NCBI GenBank assembly: GCA_023458595.1
Contig: JAEWYT010000169.1
Span: forward strand, 1 to 35,673
DNA from: Pseudomonadota bacterium
GTDB taxonomy: Bacteria; Pseudomonadota; Alphaproteobacteria; Rhizobiales; Tepidamorphaceae
Direction: 5' to 3'
DNA length: 35,673 nt
Below are positions 8,109-15,956 of the stretch, one piece after another. A model generated the notes under the pieces. It was not told the origin of the DNA, did not search any database, and worked only from the letters and a program-made list of their open reading frames with translations. A program made the position numbers and the translations under genes. Within the stretch, counting starts at the first letter, position 1. Each line of letters begins with the position of its first letter.

Positions 8109-8633
8109 TCAGCCGAGATACTGCCCCTCGTACCCGACCTTCGGTCCGTAGGTGCGGATGATCTGCATCGGATCGAGGGCCTGCTCATATCCCGGTTCGC
8201 CTTCTCGGAGCATGTAGATGACCATGGCGTTCCTGGGCTTGCTGGATTGAATGGTTTGGGGTGGGGAATACGTTCCGAAGGTCGAACCTGACCCATAGAT
8301 GTTGTTTCCGATCATACTGCCCTGGACCGTGGTGTTGGATTGATAGGTCCCAGGCAGGACAGTCGTGTCGATCTTTTCCCAGTCAGCCTGGTCGAGAATC
8401 AGGAACCGCTGGAATCCGTTGTCCAGGGTCAGCACCGCGCCGCGAACAAGCGTGATCTCACGCACCTGCGCGGGTGAAGTATAGCCGTTGCCACGCGTTT
8501 CGACGCGGTAGGCGTTGTTGGCAAGGGGTATCTCCGAGAACCCGCCCATGAGCGAGTCCGGCTGGTACTTCGTGCAGGCTGAAAGTGCGGCAGCCGCCAC
8601 TGCCAGAATCACAAGTCCGATTGCCCTCATCAT
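8109..8633 (-). CDS. CC0125/CC1285-type outer-membrane lipoprotein
   Basis: This 174-residue protein carries a lipoprotein signal peptide: MMRAIG, a hydrophobic core, then lipobox LSAC with the lipidated cysteine at position 20. After cleavage the residue following Cys is Thr, so sorting to the outer membrane is likely. The N-terminal mature part, with GGFSEIPLANNAYRV, RGNGYT and ITLVRGAVLTLDNGF, matches the small alphaproteobacterial lipoprotein family first named from Caulobacter CC0125/CC1285, whose role is not known. A Gly/Ser/Thr/Asn-rich stretch (about 105-130) follows. The tandem ATGs at 8633 and 8630 are both possible starts; GGGGCG lies just upstream. It is on the same strand as, and 244 bp upstream of, the HNH-NACHT start, but probably has its own unit. 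Confidence 0.85.
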   Translation of the reverse strand: MMRAIGLVILAVAAAALSACTKYQPDSLMGGFSEIPLANNAYRVETRGNGYTSPAQVREITLVRGAVLTLDNGFQRFLILDQADWEKIDTTVLPGTYQSNTTVQGSMIGNNIYGSGSTFGTYSPPQTIQSSKPRNAMVIYMLREGEPGYEQALDPMQIIRTYGPKVGYEGQYLG

Positions 8634-8731
8634 AAACGCCCCACATCGACCGCAGGTTACACAACTGCTGATATTTTATTTATGGTAGCACGTATCAGAG
8701 CGATCACTAGTCCGTATCGGCGCGAGGACGA

Positions 8732-8914
8732 ATGCAAGATCGAAGGGAGCAGATCGTAGAGCTGCGGACACAGCTCGCCGCAATCGAAACTAAAGCCGAC
8801 GAACTTGGCTTGGATACGCTGGGCTTCCTGATCGCTATGGCTCGGGCCGAATTGGAGACGCACCTGTCGTCACCGTCTCTCACCAACCTCGGCCAAACGG
8901 CCGAAGACAATTGA
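8732..8914 (+). CDS. Small coiled-coil-like hypothetical protein
   Basis: This 60-residue protein is mainly helical and charged, with QIVELRTQLAAIETKADEL followed by LGFLIAMARAELETHL, a pattern suited to a short coiled coil or helical hairpin. GAGGACGA immediately precedes the ATG and makes a good ribosome site. Similar tiny proteins occur beside unrelated genes in Rhizobiales. It is transcribed divergently from the lipoprotein gene and ends 127 bp before the thermonuclease-like gene. I cannot assign a function. Confidence 0.6.
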   Translation: MQDRREQIVELRTQLAAIETKADELGLDTLGFLIAMARAELETHLSSPSLTNLGQTAEDN

Positions 8915-9041
8915 ACCTGCCGTGGTTTGTTCGAGCGAACGGGACCAGGCCCGCATAGGTCCATCAGATACGTTCCGATGCAGTGTGAGCAGACATTTCC
9001 AACATCAGCCTGCGACGGTCCAACTCAAAGAGGAAGGCGGC

Positions 9042-9725
9042 ATGATCCAAGAGGATTGGAAGCGGTTAGCGGTGCTGACGATCGCCGTACTCACTGGCTG
9101 TCTCGGCGTGGCGCATGCGACCGACACGATCTCCGGAAAGGTCGAGATCGTGGATGGAGATACGATCGAGATCGCCGGCGCCTCAATCCGCCTCTACGGC
9201 ATCGACGCTCCTGAGGCTGGCCAGAAGTGTGGTGACGCCAAGGGCGGAAGTTGGCCGTGCGGCAACGAAGCAACCACGGCGATGGCTGATCTCGCCGAGG
9301 GGAAAGAAGCCGAGTGCCAGATCCTTGGAAAGGATGACTACGATCGGTTCCTCGGAATCTGCACGGTCGATGGTGTGATCATCAATGAGCGCATGGTCGC
9401 CGACGGATACGCATGGGCATTCATCAAATACGCCGACGACTATGTCGGTATCGAACAGCAATCGCGCGCGGCGAAGGTCGGCGTATGGCAAGGCCCGGCC
9501 AAAGCCCCTTGGGACTACCGAGCGGAGCGGTGGGTTGTTGCGGAGCAGGAAGCTCCGAACGGCTGCCCGATCAAGGGCAACATCTCGAGCAACGGGAAGA
9601 TCTATCATCCGCCGTGGTCGCCCTGGTACGCGCGGACGAAAATCGACTTGTCGAAGGGCGAGCGCTGGTTCTGTTCTGAGCGCGAAGCGATTGACGCGGG
9701 ATGGCGGGCGCCGAGGTGGAAGTAG
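9042..9725 (+). CDS. Secreted micrococcal-nuclease-like protein (SNase fold)
   Basis: This 227-residue protein has a signal peptide (residues 1-26, cleavage after AHA), so it acts in the periplasm or outside. The SNase/thermonuclease domain follows: VDGDT (38-41 region), RLYGIDAPE (50-58) and DYDRFLG (99-105). By alignment to staphylococcal nuclease, Arg50, Glu58 and Arg102 correspond to the catalytic Arg35, Glu43 and Arg87, and Asp55 to a calcium ligand, so an active Ca2+-dependent nuclease is expected. The last ~50 residues (NGKIYHPPWSPWY...GERWFCSEREAIDAGWR) form a Cys/Trp-rich extension that recurs in rhizobial homologues. The ATG at 9042 is chosen because GAGGAAGGCGG precedes it and it starts the signal peptide. 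The GIY-YIG gene begins 65 bp downstream on the same strand. Confidence 0.9.
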   Translation: MIQEDWKRLAVLTIAVLTGCLGVAHATDTISGKVEIVDGDTIEIAGASIRLYGIDAPEAGQKCGDAKGGSWPCGNEATTAMADLAEGKEAECQILGKDDYDRFLGICTVDGVIINERMVADGYAWAFIKYADDYVGIEQQSRAAKVGVWQGPAKAPWDYRAERWVVAEQEAPNGCPIKGNISSNGKIYHPPWSPWYARTKIDLSKGERWFCSEREAIDAGWRAPRWK

Positions 9726-9790
9726 AGACGCCGCTGTGTGGTGTTGCGCGGACGGGGAGCCGACATGCGGCATTTCTATTGGGGGGATCA

Positions 9791-10663
9791 ATGAACCTGA
9801 ACGACTTGCTGAGTCATGACGGGATCGACCCGCGCGACGTCATCGTGATGCGGCATCGACCCAAGGAGCCGAAGCTCAACCGGGTTCTTCCCTGGCTGGT
9901 TGTCGAGCGCCCAGAGCTGTTTAATGCCTATCAGCAAACGCAGGGCGAGAAGGTTGAGAAGGCGATGCTTGGCGCCAAGTATGTCGCCTCTTTCATTCGC
10001 CACGATGCCGGGAGGGCACTGTTCGTCGGGCTCTATCAGATTGGCGAAACCAGCCCGCTTACCTTCGAGGGGTTTTTCAAAGTTCCGGCCCTCGCGGAGC
10101 TGAAGAAATACGGCATGATCGGAATGACCAAAGAAGGTCGTCCGACATGTCTCTGGTTTGACCTGCGCCTCACCGATTTCTGCAGTCCGTGGATTGGTAA
10201 ACTGCTCGTCGGTTGGCCGCCACCAGAGCGGTCTTGGTGGCGCAGATCCCATCGCAACGATATTCCGATACAGGCGATTTTCGAGGACAATGCCCTCGTT
10301 GCCTCGATGCCTCAGTGGGACCAGCTTATCCTCAGTCTGGATGACATCGCTGTTGTGCCAACACGGTGGCGGTACACGCTGTCACAATGGCGCGGAATCT
10401 ATTTCATCCACGATCAGTCAGACGGAAAGGGATACGTCGGTTCGGCCTACGGACGCGACAACCTCCTTGGTCGTTGGACTAGCTACGCGACGACCGGACA
10501 CGGCGGAAACCGTCTGCTTAGAGATCGAGATCCGAAAAACTTTCAGTTCTCGATCCTGCAGCGTGTGTCGCCGGATATGGACGCAGACGATGTCATCCGG
10601 GTCGAAGCCTCCTGGAAGGAGCGATTGCATACCCGAGCGCCCAACGGACTGAACGACAATTGA
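9791..10663 (+). CDS. GIY-YIG nuclease-domain protein with novel N-terminal region
   Basis: This 290-residue protein has a C-terminal GIY-YIG endonuclease domain. GIY is at 202-204, YVG at 215-217, conserved arginines lie around 222-228 (GRDNLLGRW), Asn240 falls in GGNRLL, and the metal-binding glutamate is probably Glu272 in EASWKERL. All core catalytic positions look intact. The first ~190 residues match nothing I know; they contain several Trp/Pro-rich segments (GWPPPERSWW) and may bind DNA or a partner. GGGGGGATCA before the ATG at 9791 is a strong ribosome site; the longer upstream frame overlaps the thermonuclease gene and is unlikely. The nuclease-helicase gene starts 58 bp downstream in the same direction, so the two probably form a transcription unit. 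Confidence 0.87.
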   Translation: MNLNDLLSHDGIDPRDVIVMRHRPKEPKLNRVLPWLVVERPELFNAYQQTQGEKVEKAMLGAKYVASFIRHDAGRALFVGLYQIGETSPLTFEGFFKVPALAELKKYGMIGMTKEGRPTCLWFDLRLTDFCSPWIGKLLVGWPPPERSWWRRSHRNDIPIQAIFEDNALVASMPQWDQLILSLDDIAVVPTRWRYTLSQWRGIYFIHDQSDGKGYVGSAYGRDNLLGRWTSYATTGHGGNRLLRDRDPKNFQFSILQRVSPDMDADDVIRVEASWKERLHTRAPNGLNDN

Positions 10664-10721
10664 AGCGTTGAAAAAGAGGCGCGGGACTCGACGTGCATAC
10701 CCACGAAGCTAGCGACATCGA

Positions 10722-12776
10722 ATGGTCTCGCTTCGCCGCAGAGGCGACCGCGCCGTGACGCAAGAGGGTAGCGCACCAGAAGAGCTCACCTTGGCAGGCG
10801 GGCGGTCGTTCTACTCCGCCACGGTCAGCGATTTTCTGACGGAAGATGTGAACGCGATTGTCGGCAGACTCTCCAGTCGTCATGTCGCGTTCCACGCGTC
10901 AGCAGAAGCAACTCAGATCCGAGCATGGGAGAAGGAAATCGCGATCCTTCGTACCGCTCTACGAGAGTTGGGGCCCTCCGTCGGTGCGTGGTCAGTTCTT
11001 CTTGAGTCACCACTTCTGCGGCTCGGCAAGCGCCTTGATGCAGTCGTCCTCACCCGCGGCCCGATTGGTGTCATCGAATTCAAGATCGGAGCGACGGGCT
11101 ACGACTCCGGGGCACGTGTTCAGGTCGAAGGGTACGCGCACTCGCTCCGCGACTTTCATGAAGTTTCGCAATCAAGATTGATCGTCCCAATCCTCTGCGC
11201 TGATCAAGCTGCGAGCCAGCCAATCAATCTTCACGTGTTCGAAAGCGTAGCCGATACATTGCTCACGAACGCGTCGACATTGGTCGATGCGCTGGCCGTA
11301 CTCAAAGGTCGCGAACAGTTCGATGCGATAGCGCTTGATGCTACGGAGTTTGATCAATCTCCCTATCGCCCGACACCGACGATCATTGAAGCCGCTCAAG
11401 CTCTCTACGCTGGACATCAGTTTGCGGAAATCGGGCGGGGGGACGCTGCCGATGCCGAACTCCAATCCGCGGCCAACGTCCTTTGGTCTGTCGCCGCCGA
11501 CGCCGAGGCCGCCAAAGGCAAGGTGATTTGTTTTGTTACCGGTGCGCCGGGTGCTGGCAAGACGCTGCTCGGACTGGACATGGCCCTAAAGAGTCGGTCG
11601 AGCCAGAGCCCCGCCGCATTGCTCTCGGGCAATCGGCCGCTTGTCCACGTCCTTACTGAAGCGCTCGCAGCCGACAGTGCTGCACGAAACAAGTTCTCGA
11701 AAGTCGAGGCCAAATACCAGGCGGTCACGGCAATTCAGAATCTGCTCGGATACCTCAAGGAGCACACCGACGGTGCTGCGCCACCAGAGCACGTAATCAT
11801 CTTTGACGAGGCCCAGCGTGCCTGGGACGCGACTGTCGGCCAAGAGCTAATGGGTCGTCCGAAGTCTGAGCCAGAGCTCTTCTTGGACATTCTCGATAGG
11901 CTGGAATGGAGCTGCCTCGTTTGCCTGGTTGGACCAGGCCAAGAGATCAATCGAGGAGAAGGAGGTCTGGAGCTTTGGGGCCAATCATTGGCTCGAGCTG
12001 CGGCCGCCGGCCATGCGTGGAAAATCGTGGCGGCTCCGCCCGCCCTCGATGGTGGGCCCGAGGTCACTGGCCCTGGCCTACTTGCTGGGGCTATCGGCTC
12101 CAATCTTGAAATTGTCAGGGAACCTCGACTTCATCTTGCCAACGCGATCCGTGCCTACCGCAATCCGCTACACGGGCAATGGGTCGCGGCACTCCTGGAA
12201 GGCGATTTGGTCGGAGCCAAATCGTCGGCTGATCGAATGGACGTTCCGCCCGCGTACCTGACCCGTGATCTCGAAACGGCTAAGTCCTGGCTTCGCGAGC
12301 GGCGACGGGGCGGACGCTCGGTTGGTCTCCTAGCGAGTTCCGGTGCGGTTCGCCTCGTTGGTGACGGCCTGCCACCAACACCGAGGTCGAACGAGCTTGG
12401 TCCGATTGGTCATTGGTTCCTCAAACCGTACACGGACTTTCGAAGCTCCGGCGCACTGGAAACGCCGTTGAGTGAGTTTGGATGCCAGGGATTAGAGCTG
12501 GACTATGTCGGGCTCTGCTGGGGCCGCGATCTGATTTGGTCGGGCAAGAATTGGGTGCCACGGATGATGCGCGCACCGCGCTGGCAGGTAATTCGCGACG
12601 TCGCCAAGAAGCGGTTTCGATTAAATGGCTACAGGGTACTGCTTACCCGCGCCCGCGCAGGTCTAGTCATCTATGTTCCTTTGGGCAGCGAGGATGACGA
12701 TACGCGTTCGCCCATTGAGGCGGACGAAACGGCACGAGTGCTTGAATCAGCAGGGTGCCAATGGCTGAGCGACTGA
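10722..12776 (+). CDS. PD-(D/E)XK nuclease fused to DUF2075 helicase-like ATPase
   Basis: 684 residues. The N-terminal ~200 residues carry a RecB-like nuclease signature: RLDAVVL (Asp106), VIEFKIG (Glu119, Lys121) and a QxxxY motif, QVEGY (134-138). The rest is a DUF2075/superfamily-1 ATPase: Walker A TGAPGAGKT (273-281), SGNRPLVHVLTEAL (302-315), Walker B VIIFDEAQRAW (358-368), and late helicase motifs EFGCQGLELD and YRVLLTRARAGLVIY. Such proteins are predicted DNA or RNA processing enzymes, often in defence islands and sometimes fused to a GIY-YIG domain, which here is supplied by the gene just upstream. ATG 10722 is the longest start; GTG 10755, with GAGGCG upstream, is a good alternative. 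It converges with the protease gene at 12917. Confidence 0.88.
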   Translation: MVSLRRRGDRAVTQEGSAPEELTLAGGRSFYSATVSDFLTEDVNAIVGRLSSRHVAFHASAEATQIRAWEKEIAILRTALRELGPSVGAWSVLLESPLLRLGKRLDAVVLTRGPIGVIEFKIGATGYDSGARVQVEGYAHSLRDFHEVSQSRLIVPILCADQAASQPINLHVFESVADTLLTNASTLVDALAVLKGREQFDAIALDATEFDQSPYRPTPTIIEAAQALYAGHQFAEIGRGDAADAELQSAANVLWSVAADAEAAKGKVICFVTGAPGAGKTLLGLDMALKSRSSQSPAALLSGNRPLVHVLTEALAADSAARNKFSKVEAKYQAVTAIQNLLGYLKEHTDGAAPPEHVIIFDEAQRAWDATVGQELMGRPKSEPELFLDILDRLEWSCLVCLVGPGQEINRGEGGLELWGQSLARAAAAGHAWKIVAAPPALDGGPEVTGPGLLAGAIGSNLEIVREPRLHLANAIRAYRNPLHGQWVAALLEGDLVGAKSSADRMDVPPAYLTRDLETAKSWLRERRRGGRSVGLLASSGAVRLVGDGLPPTPRSNELGPIGHWFLKPYTDFRSSGALETPLSEFGCQGLELDYVGLCWGRDLIWSGKNWVPRMMRAPRWQVIRDVAKKRFRLNGYRVLLTRARAGLVIYVPLGSEDDDTRSPIEADETARVLESAGCQWLSD

Positions 12777-12916
12777 AGCTGGCAATGTAGTGCGTGGGAC
12801 GGGCGCGAAGTACTCCCGGCGTCTACCTAATTCCCTTGGCTATCACCGAGCGCAGGATATTTCGGATCAGATGATCCGCATCGTTCGCCGGGACCAAGGC
12901 TGATCCGATTGAGCGT

Positions 12917-14611
12917 CTACTGGCTACTCGTACAAATGATATGAGCGGTGAACTTCGCTCCGCTCTCCGCCACGTCGGGCCGTGGCACCGTATTGTTGGA
13001 TGCTTCCGCTGCGAATTCGATCTTCGCTGTGCGTAGGAAAGCGCGGAGGACTTCAGCTCGAATTGCGAAATTCACGTTTTGAGGTAACGCGCCCGAATTC
13101 TCGACGACCTTCAAATCGTCCAAGCGAGCAGAGGCCACACCGACCACCCGACCTGTCAGGTCCAATACGGGCCCGCCTGAGTTCCCAGGTTGTATTGGGG
13201 CCGTAAGCTGGAAGTAGCGAGTGTCACCCCCGACGCCGGAAAGGCTACTCACTTGTCCTGATGTGACGTTGAGCGCCGATCCCAGGATGTTCGCGAGCGG
13301 GTAACCCAGCACCACAACATCCGAACCGATGCGAAGTGGCAGCACCTGAAGAATCGCAACGGTAACAGGTGGTCCATTGATCACTTTGATCGCTGCTAGG
13401 TCATTGGTCCTATCAATATGTATCAAGTCGGCGGTGCCATAGTTTGGCACCTCGATTTTTTCGCATTCGCCGGCAACATGAGCGTTGGTGATCATCACAC
13501 CGTCCGACGTTACGAAGAATCCGGTGCCGCCATAGAATGACGGTTCCTTGGTCTCTCGTGGAGGATTTGCTGGACTTGTCTCGGAGGGGGTGGCCGGTGC
13601 GGCCGCGTAGGCTTCCGCATCCCACTCTCGTTCCATGAAACTTGTGCCGGTGCTCAAATAGGAATCGTCTGGAATCGCTCCCGCCAAGAGCAATTTGTCG
13701 AGCACTTCCTGTGCGACTGCGCGCGACCCTGCTCCAATCGTGATGGCAAACCGCCCATTGCGCGTCCGAAAGACCTCGGTGTGCTTGAAACGCTCAGCGT
13801 ATTCACGTGCAAGCACTATTGCAGTCGATCGATCGATACGGCTCGCCACAACGATCCAAACATCGTCTTCGGTTGTTAATGGTCCCGAACCGGAAGGTGG
13901 CGCAGAATCGGCATCAAGGTCGAAAACAGAGTCGGCAAGTGCCAGCACGATCCCGTCGATACCCGGGGACAAGTTTGGCGACCATGTAATGGTCACGCCC
14001 CTAGTTGAACCGGGCATTCGGTGCATGCGTGTATAAAAGGATTTGCCCGCGTAATTGCCGGTCACGACAAAAAAATAGTCCTTGATCCGCTTGTATGAAA
14101 TACTTCGGCGCGGGTTCTCGCTGCTGAGACGCTCATAGAGTTGTTCGTACGACAATTCATCATAAGGCATAGCCGTAGTCTCGAGGACAAACTCTTCCGA
14201 GGCAGCTTGCCAACGCGTCCCGCGCCGAGTGTCAATTCGAACAGGCGCCAGCTTCGTAGGCACGCCAACCTTCACGCGCGCACGAAGATCCTGAATAAAT
14301 TCAAGCCCGACGGTCCGCATCCTTGATCCGGCTATAGCATCAAGGATCTTCTGCTGGGCTGGCGTAAGAACACCGTCGGGCGGAAAGCCGTTGGCGGACT
14401 GAAATCGTTGGATTGCCTCAAATGTTCTCCGACCGAATTCGCCGTCGGTCATAGCCACGTAATGGCCAGTCCAGGTAAGCTCCCACTGAACGAGAATTCG
14501 ATCTTGCACGTCTCGCGACAGGAAATTTGCGCGCGATCGGCTGTAGTCTGCCCAACCGGCAGTAGCGGTCAGGCACCAGACTACCATGGCGATGAGTACG
14601 CGACGGACCAC
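12917..14611 (-). CDS. Secreted trypsin-like serine protease with peptidoglycan-binding domain
   Basis: About 564 residues, starting MVRRVLIAMVVW with a signal peptide ending near GWA. Next comes a peptidoglycan-binding-1-like domain (TDGEFGRRTFEAIQRFQ, about 55-90), a central region of unknown fold (about 100-330), and a DegP/trypsin-like protease domain. Its catalytic triad is visible as His378 (ITNAHVAG), Asp404 (RTNDLAAIKV) and Ser478 (QPGNSGGPV). No PDZ domain follows. It should act in the periplasm, perhaps anchored to the wall by the first domain. I chose the GTG at 14611 because GGGGA lies seven bases upstream and the signal peptide then starts cleanly; a GTG at 14644 adds 11 residues. 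It is an isolated gene facing the helicase gene. Its place among nuclease genes is notable, but its domains fit an ordinary envelope protease. Confidence 0.87.
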   Translation of the reverse strand: MVRRVLIAMVVWCLTATAGWADYSRSRANFLSRDVQDRILVQWELTWTGHYVAMTDGEFGRRTFEAIQRFQSANGFPPDGVLTPAQQKILDAIAGSRMRTVGLEFIQDLRARVKVGVPTKLAPVRIDTRRGTRWQAASEEFVLETTAMPYDELSYEQLYERLSSENPRRSISYKRIKDYFFVVTGNYAGKSFYTRMHRMPGSTRGVTITWSPNLSPGIDGIVLALADSVFDLDADSAPPSGSGPLTTEDDVWIVVASRIDRSTAIVLAREYAERFKHTEVFRTRNGRFAITIGAGSRAVAQEVLDKLLLAGAIPDDSYLSTGTSFMEREWDAEAYAAAPATPSETSPANPPRETKEPSFYGGTGFFVTSDGVMITNAHVAGECEKIEVPNYGTADLIHIDRTNDLAAIKVINGPPVTVAILQVLPLRIGSDVVVLGYPLANILGSALNVTSGQVSSLSGVGGDTRYFQLTAPIQPGNSGGPVLDLTGRVVGVASARLDDLKVVENSGALPQNVNFAIRAEVLRAFLRTAKIEFAAEASNNTVPRPDVAESGAKFTAHIICTSSQ

Positions 14612-14757
14612 AGCACATCCCCAGCCGACCGCTAATTTAGACACCGTCAGGCACAGTAGGTTAAGATATTCACTGCCCTTAGGAGAAGCGCCAAGAGCAA
14701 TTAATGTTATCGCATACCGAGAAATTCGGCGAGTTCATCGCCGGATGCCTCGCTTTT

Positions 14758-15384
14758 CTAGAATTTAGCACCTCTCACGTTCCATGGCAGCGTGTATCGG
14801 CGAATAAGTCCTTCTTCTAGACCGGCCGCCGAATTGATGGGTAGTCCATTCCATGTCATGGGGTCTGGCATGGCAAGATAGACATCCACAATCCTACCGG
14901 CCGCCAATTCCGCTGCTATTAAAGGGTTGATCCGAGCATTCGTCTTTTGTCCAGGATCGCCTCGCCGGTACTGGTACATGCGCTGACGAAAAGTGCCCTG
15001 AGTGACGCCGATATACTGGACCACGCCATCTATGGCGAAGGCATAGACTCCCGGTTCCTTCGGTGCAGGTATTTCGAGCTCGATACCGTTATCGTTCGCA
15101 ATCCAATTGCCCAGGCGCGTGAAGCCTGCTTGGACCAACATCTCGGCAGTCAACGGCTCCGGTTTAGCTTTCTTGCTTTCTGGGCCGCTTGAAGTAGAGG
15201 CGCCACGCTGAAGTCCTTCGCGTGTGCCAGCATCGTGGAGCACCTTGCGGACGTGCTGGTAAGCAATGCCGAGGAACTCTGCTATGTCTGTGCGCAAATA
15301 GCCCTCTGCGGCGAGGGCGCGTATTTTGGCGGATTTCGTCGGCAAGTTCTCGACAACTACCGACATGGGGCGCGGTGAGGGCAT
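14758..15384 (-). CDS. HTH-GIY-YIG nuclease family protein
   Basis: This 208-residue protein starts with a helix-turn-helix-like segment (about 18-50: KIRALAAEGYLRTDIAEFLG then YQHVRKVLHDAG) that resembles resolvase-type DNA-binding helices. After a charged linker (55-80) comes a GIY-YIG domain: GVY 112-114, YIG 124-126, Arg133/Arg135, Asn149 (KTNARIN) and Glu190/191 in GLEEGLIRRY. The catalytic set appears complete, so a sequence-guided nicking or cutting enzyme is plausible. The ATG at 15384 has GAGAGG upstream; ATG 15366 is an alternative. Its stop lies 146 bp from the protease start region on the same strand, so it may lead a two-gene unit or stand alone. It is unrelated in its N-terminus to the GIY-YIG protein at 9791. 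Confidence 0.83.
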   Translation of the reverse strand: MPSPRPMSVVVENLPTKSAKIRALAAEGYLRTDIAEFLGIAYQHVRKVLHDAGTREGLQRGASTSSGPESKKAKPEPLTAEMLVQAGFTRLGNWIANDNGIELEIPAPKEPGVYAFAIDGVVQYIGVTQGTFRQRMYQYRRGDPGQKTNARINPLIAAELAAGRIVDVYLAMPDPMTWNGLPINSAAGLEEGLIRRYTLPWNVRGAKF

Positions 15385-15524
15385 CGGTTTTCGCCTCTCA
15401 TTTGGACGACAGACAAACTACCGAGACCTTCAACGCCAGGACCAGTTCAAGCAACAACGATTTTCGGATCTCGTCGGTCTATCGTTTGGCGCCTCGAGGA
15501 TGAGCTCAGACGGTCGCAACGAGC

Positions 15525-15956
15525 TTATCGAAATGCTGCTCGCTGACGTTCCCACTCCGCGGGAGACGGTTCCAAGAGGACCTTGAGCGTCACCTTTTCC
15601 GACTGCCGTCCATCGAGGATCGCCACGACGATGTCGGGGGCTAGCAGCGTCAGCCGCAGGACGCGGCTGACGTAGGAACGATTGAGCTGCTCTGCGTCGG
15701 CGAGTTCAGCGATCGACCCGTACGCACCGCTGTCGAGCAGGCGATGCCATCGGAAGGCGCGGGCGAGCGCCTTGACCATGGTGTTGTCGATGCGCGGTTG
15801 GCGGCGCCAGGTTTCGGGCGCGTTGGCGGAGCCATCCGGCGCGACCACCACTTTGCGACCGCCCCGACGGGCGAAGGCGATAGGGACGCGAAGCGTGACG
15901 GTTTCCTCACCGCGCGCGATGATCTTCGGCCGGCTTGTGCTTGAGCAAGTCATCAA
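15525..15956 (-). CDS. HTH-like accessory protein of the serine recombinase module
   Basis: This 143-residue protein has an N-terminal beta-rich part (TVTLRVPIAFARRGGRKVVV) and a C-terminal DNA-binding helix set (GSIAELADAEQLNRSYVSRVL then LTLLAPDIVVAILDG). The phrases APDIVxAILDGRQ and SYVSRVLRLTLLAP are highly recurrent in proteins encoded right after large serine recombinases in alphaproteobacteria. Its ATG overlaps the recombinase stop as ATGA (15953-15956), so translation is probably coupled. A role as a recombination directionality or DNA-binding partner is inferred from this fixed position; biochemical function is unknown to me. Confidence 0.82.
   Translation of the reverse strand: MMTCSSTSRPKIIARGEETVTLRVPIAFARRGGRKVVVAPDGSANAPETWRRQPRIDNTMVKALARAFRWHRLLDSGAYGSIAELADAEQLNRSYVSRVLRLTLLAPDIVVAILDGRQSEKVTLKVLLEPSPAEWERQRAAFR

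Noticed and set aside
12917..14611. Protease as the effector of a defence system
   Set aside because: It has a signal peptide and a peptidoglycan-binding domain, so it acts in the envelope; an ordinary periplasmic protease explains it better.
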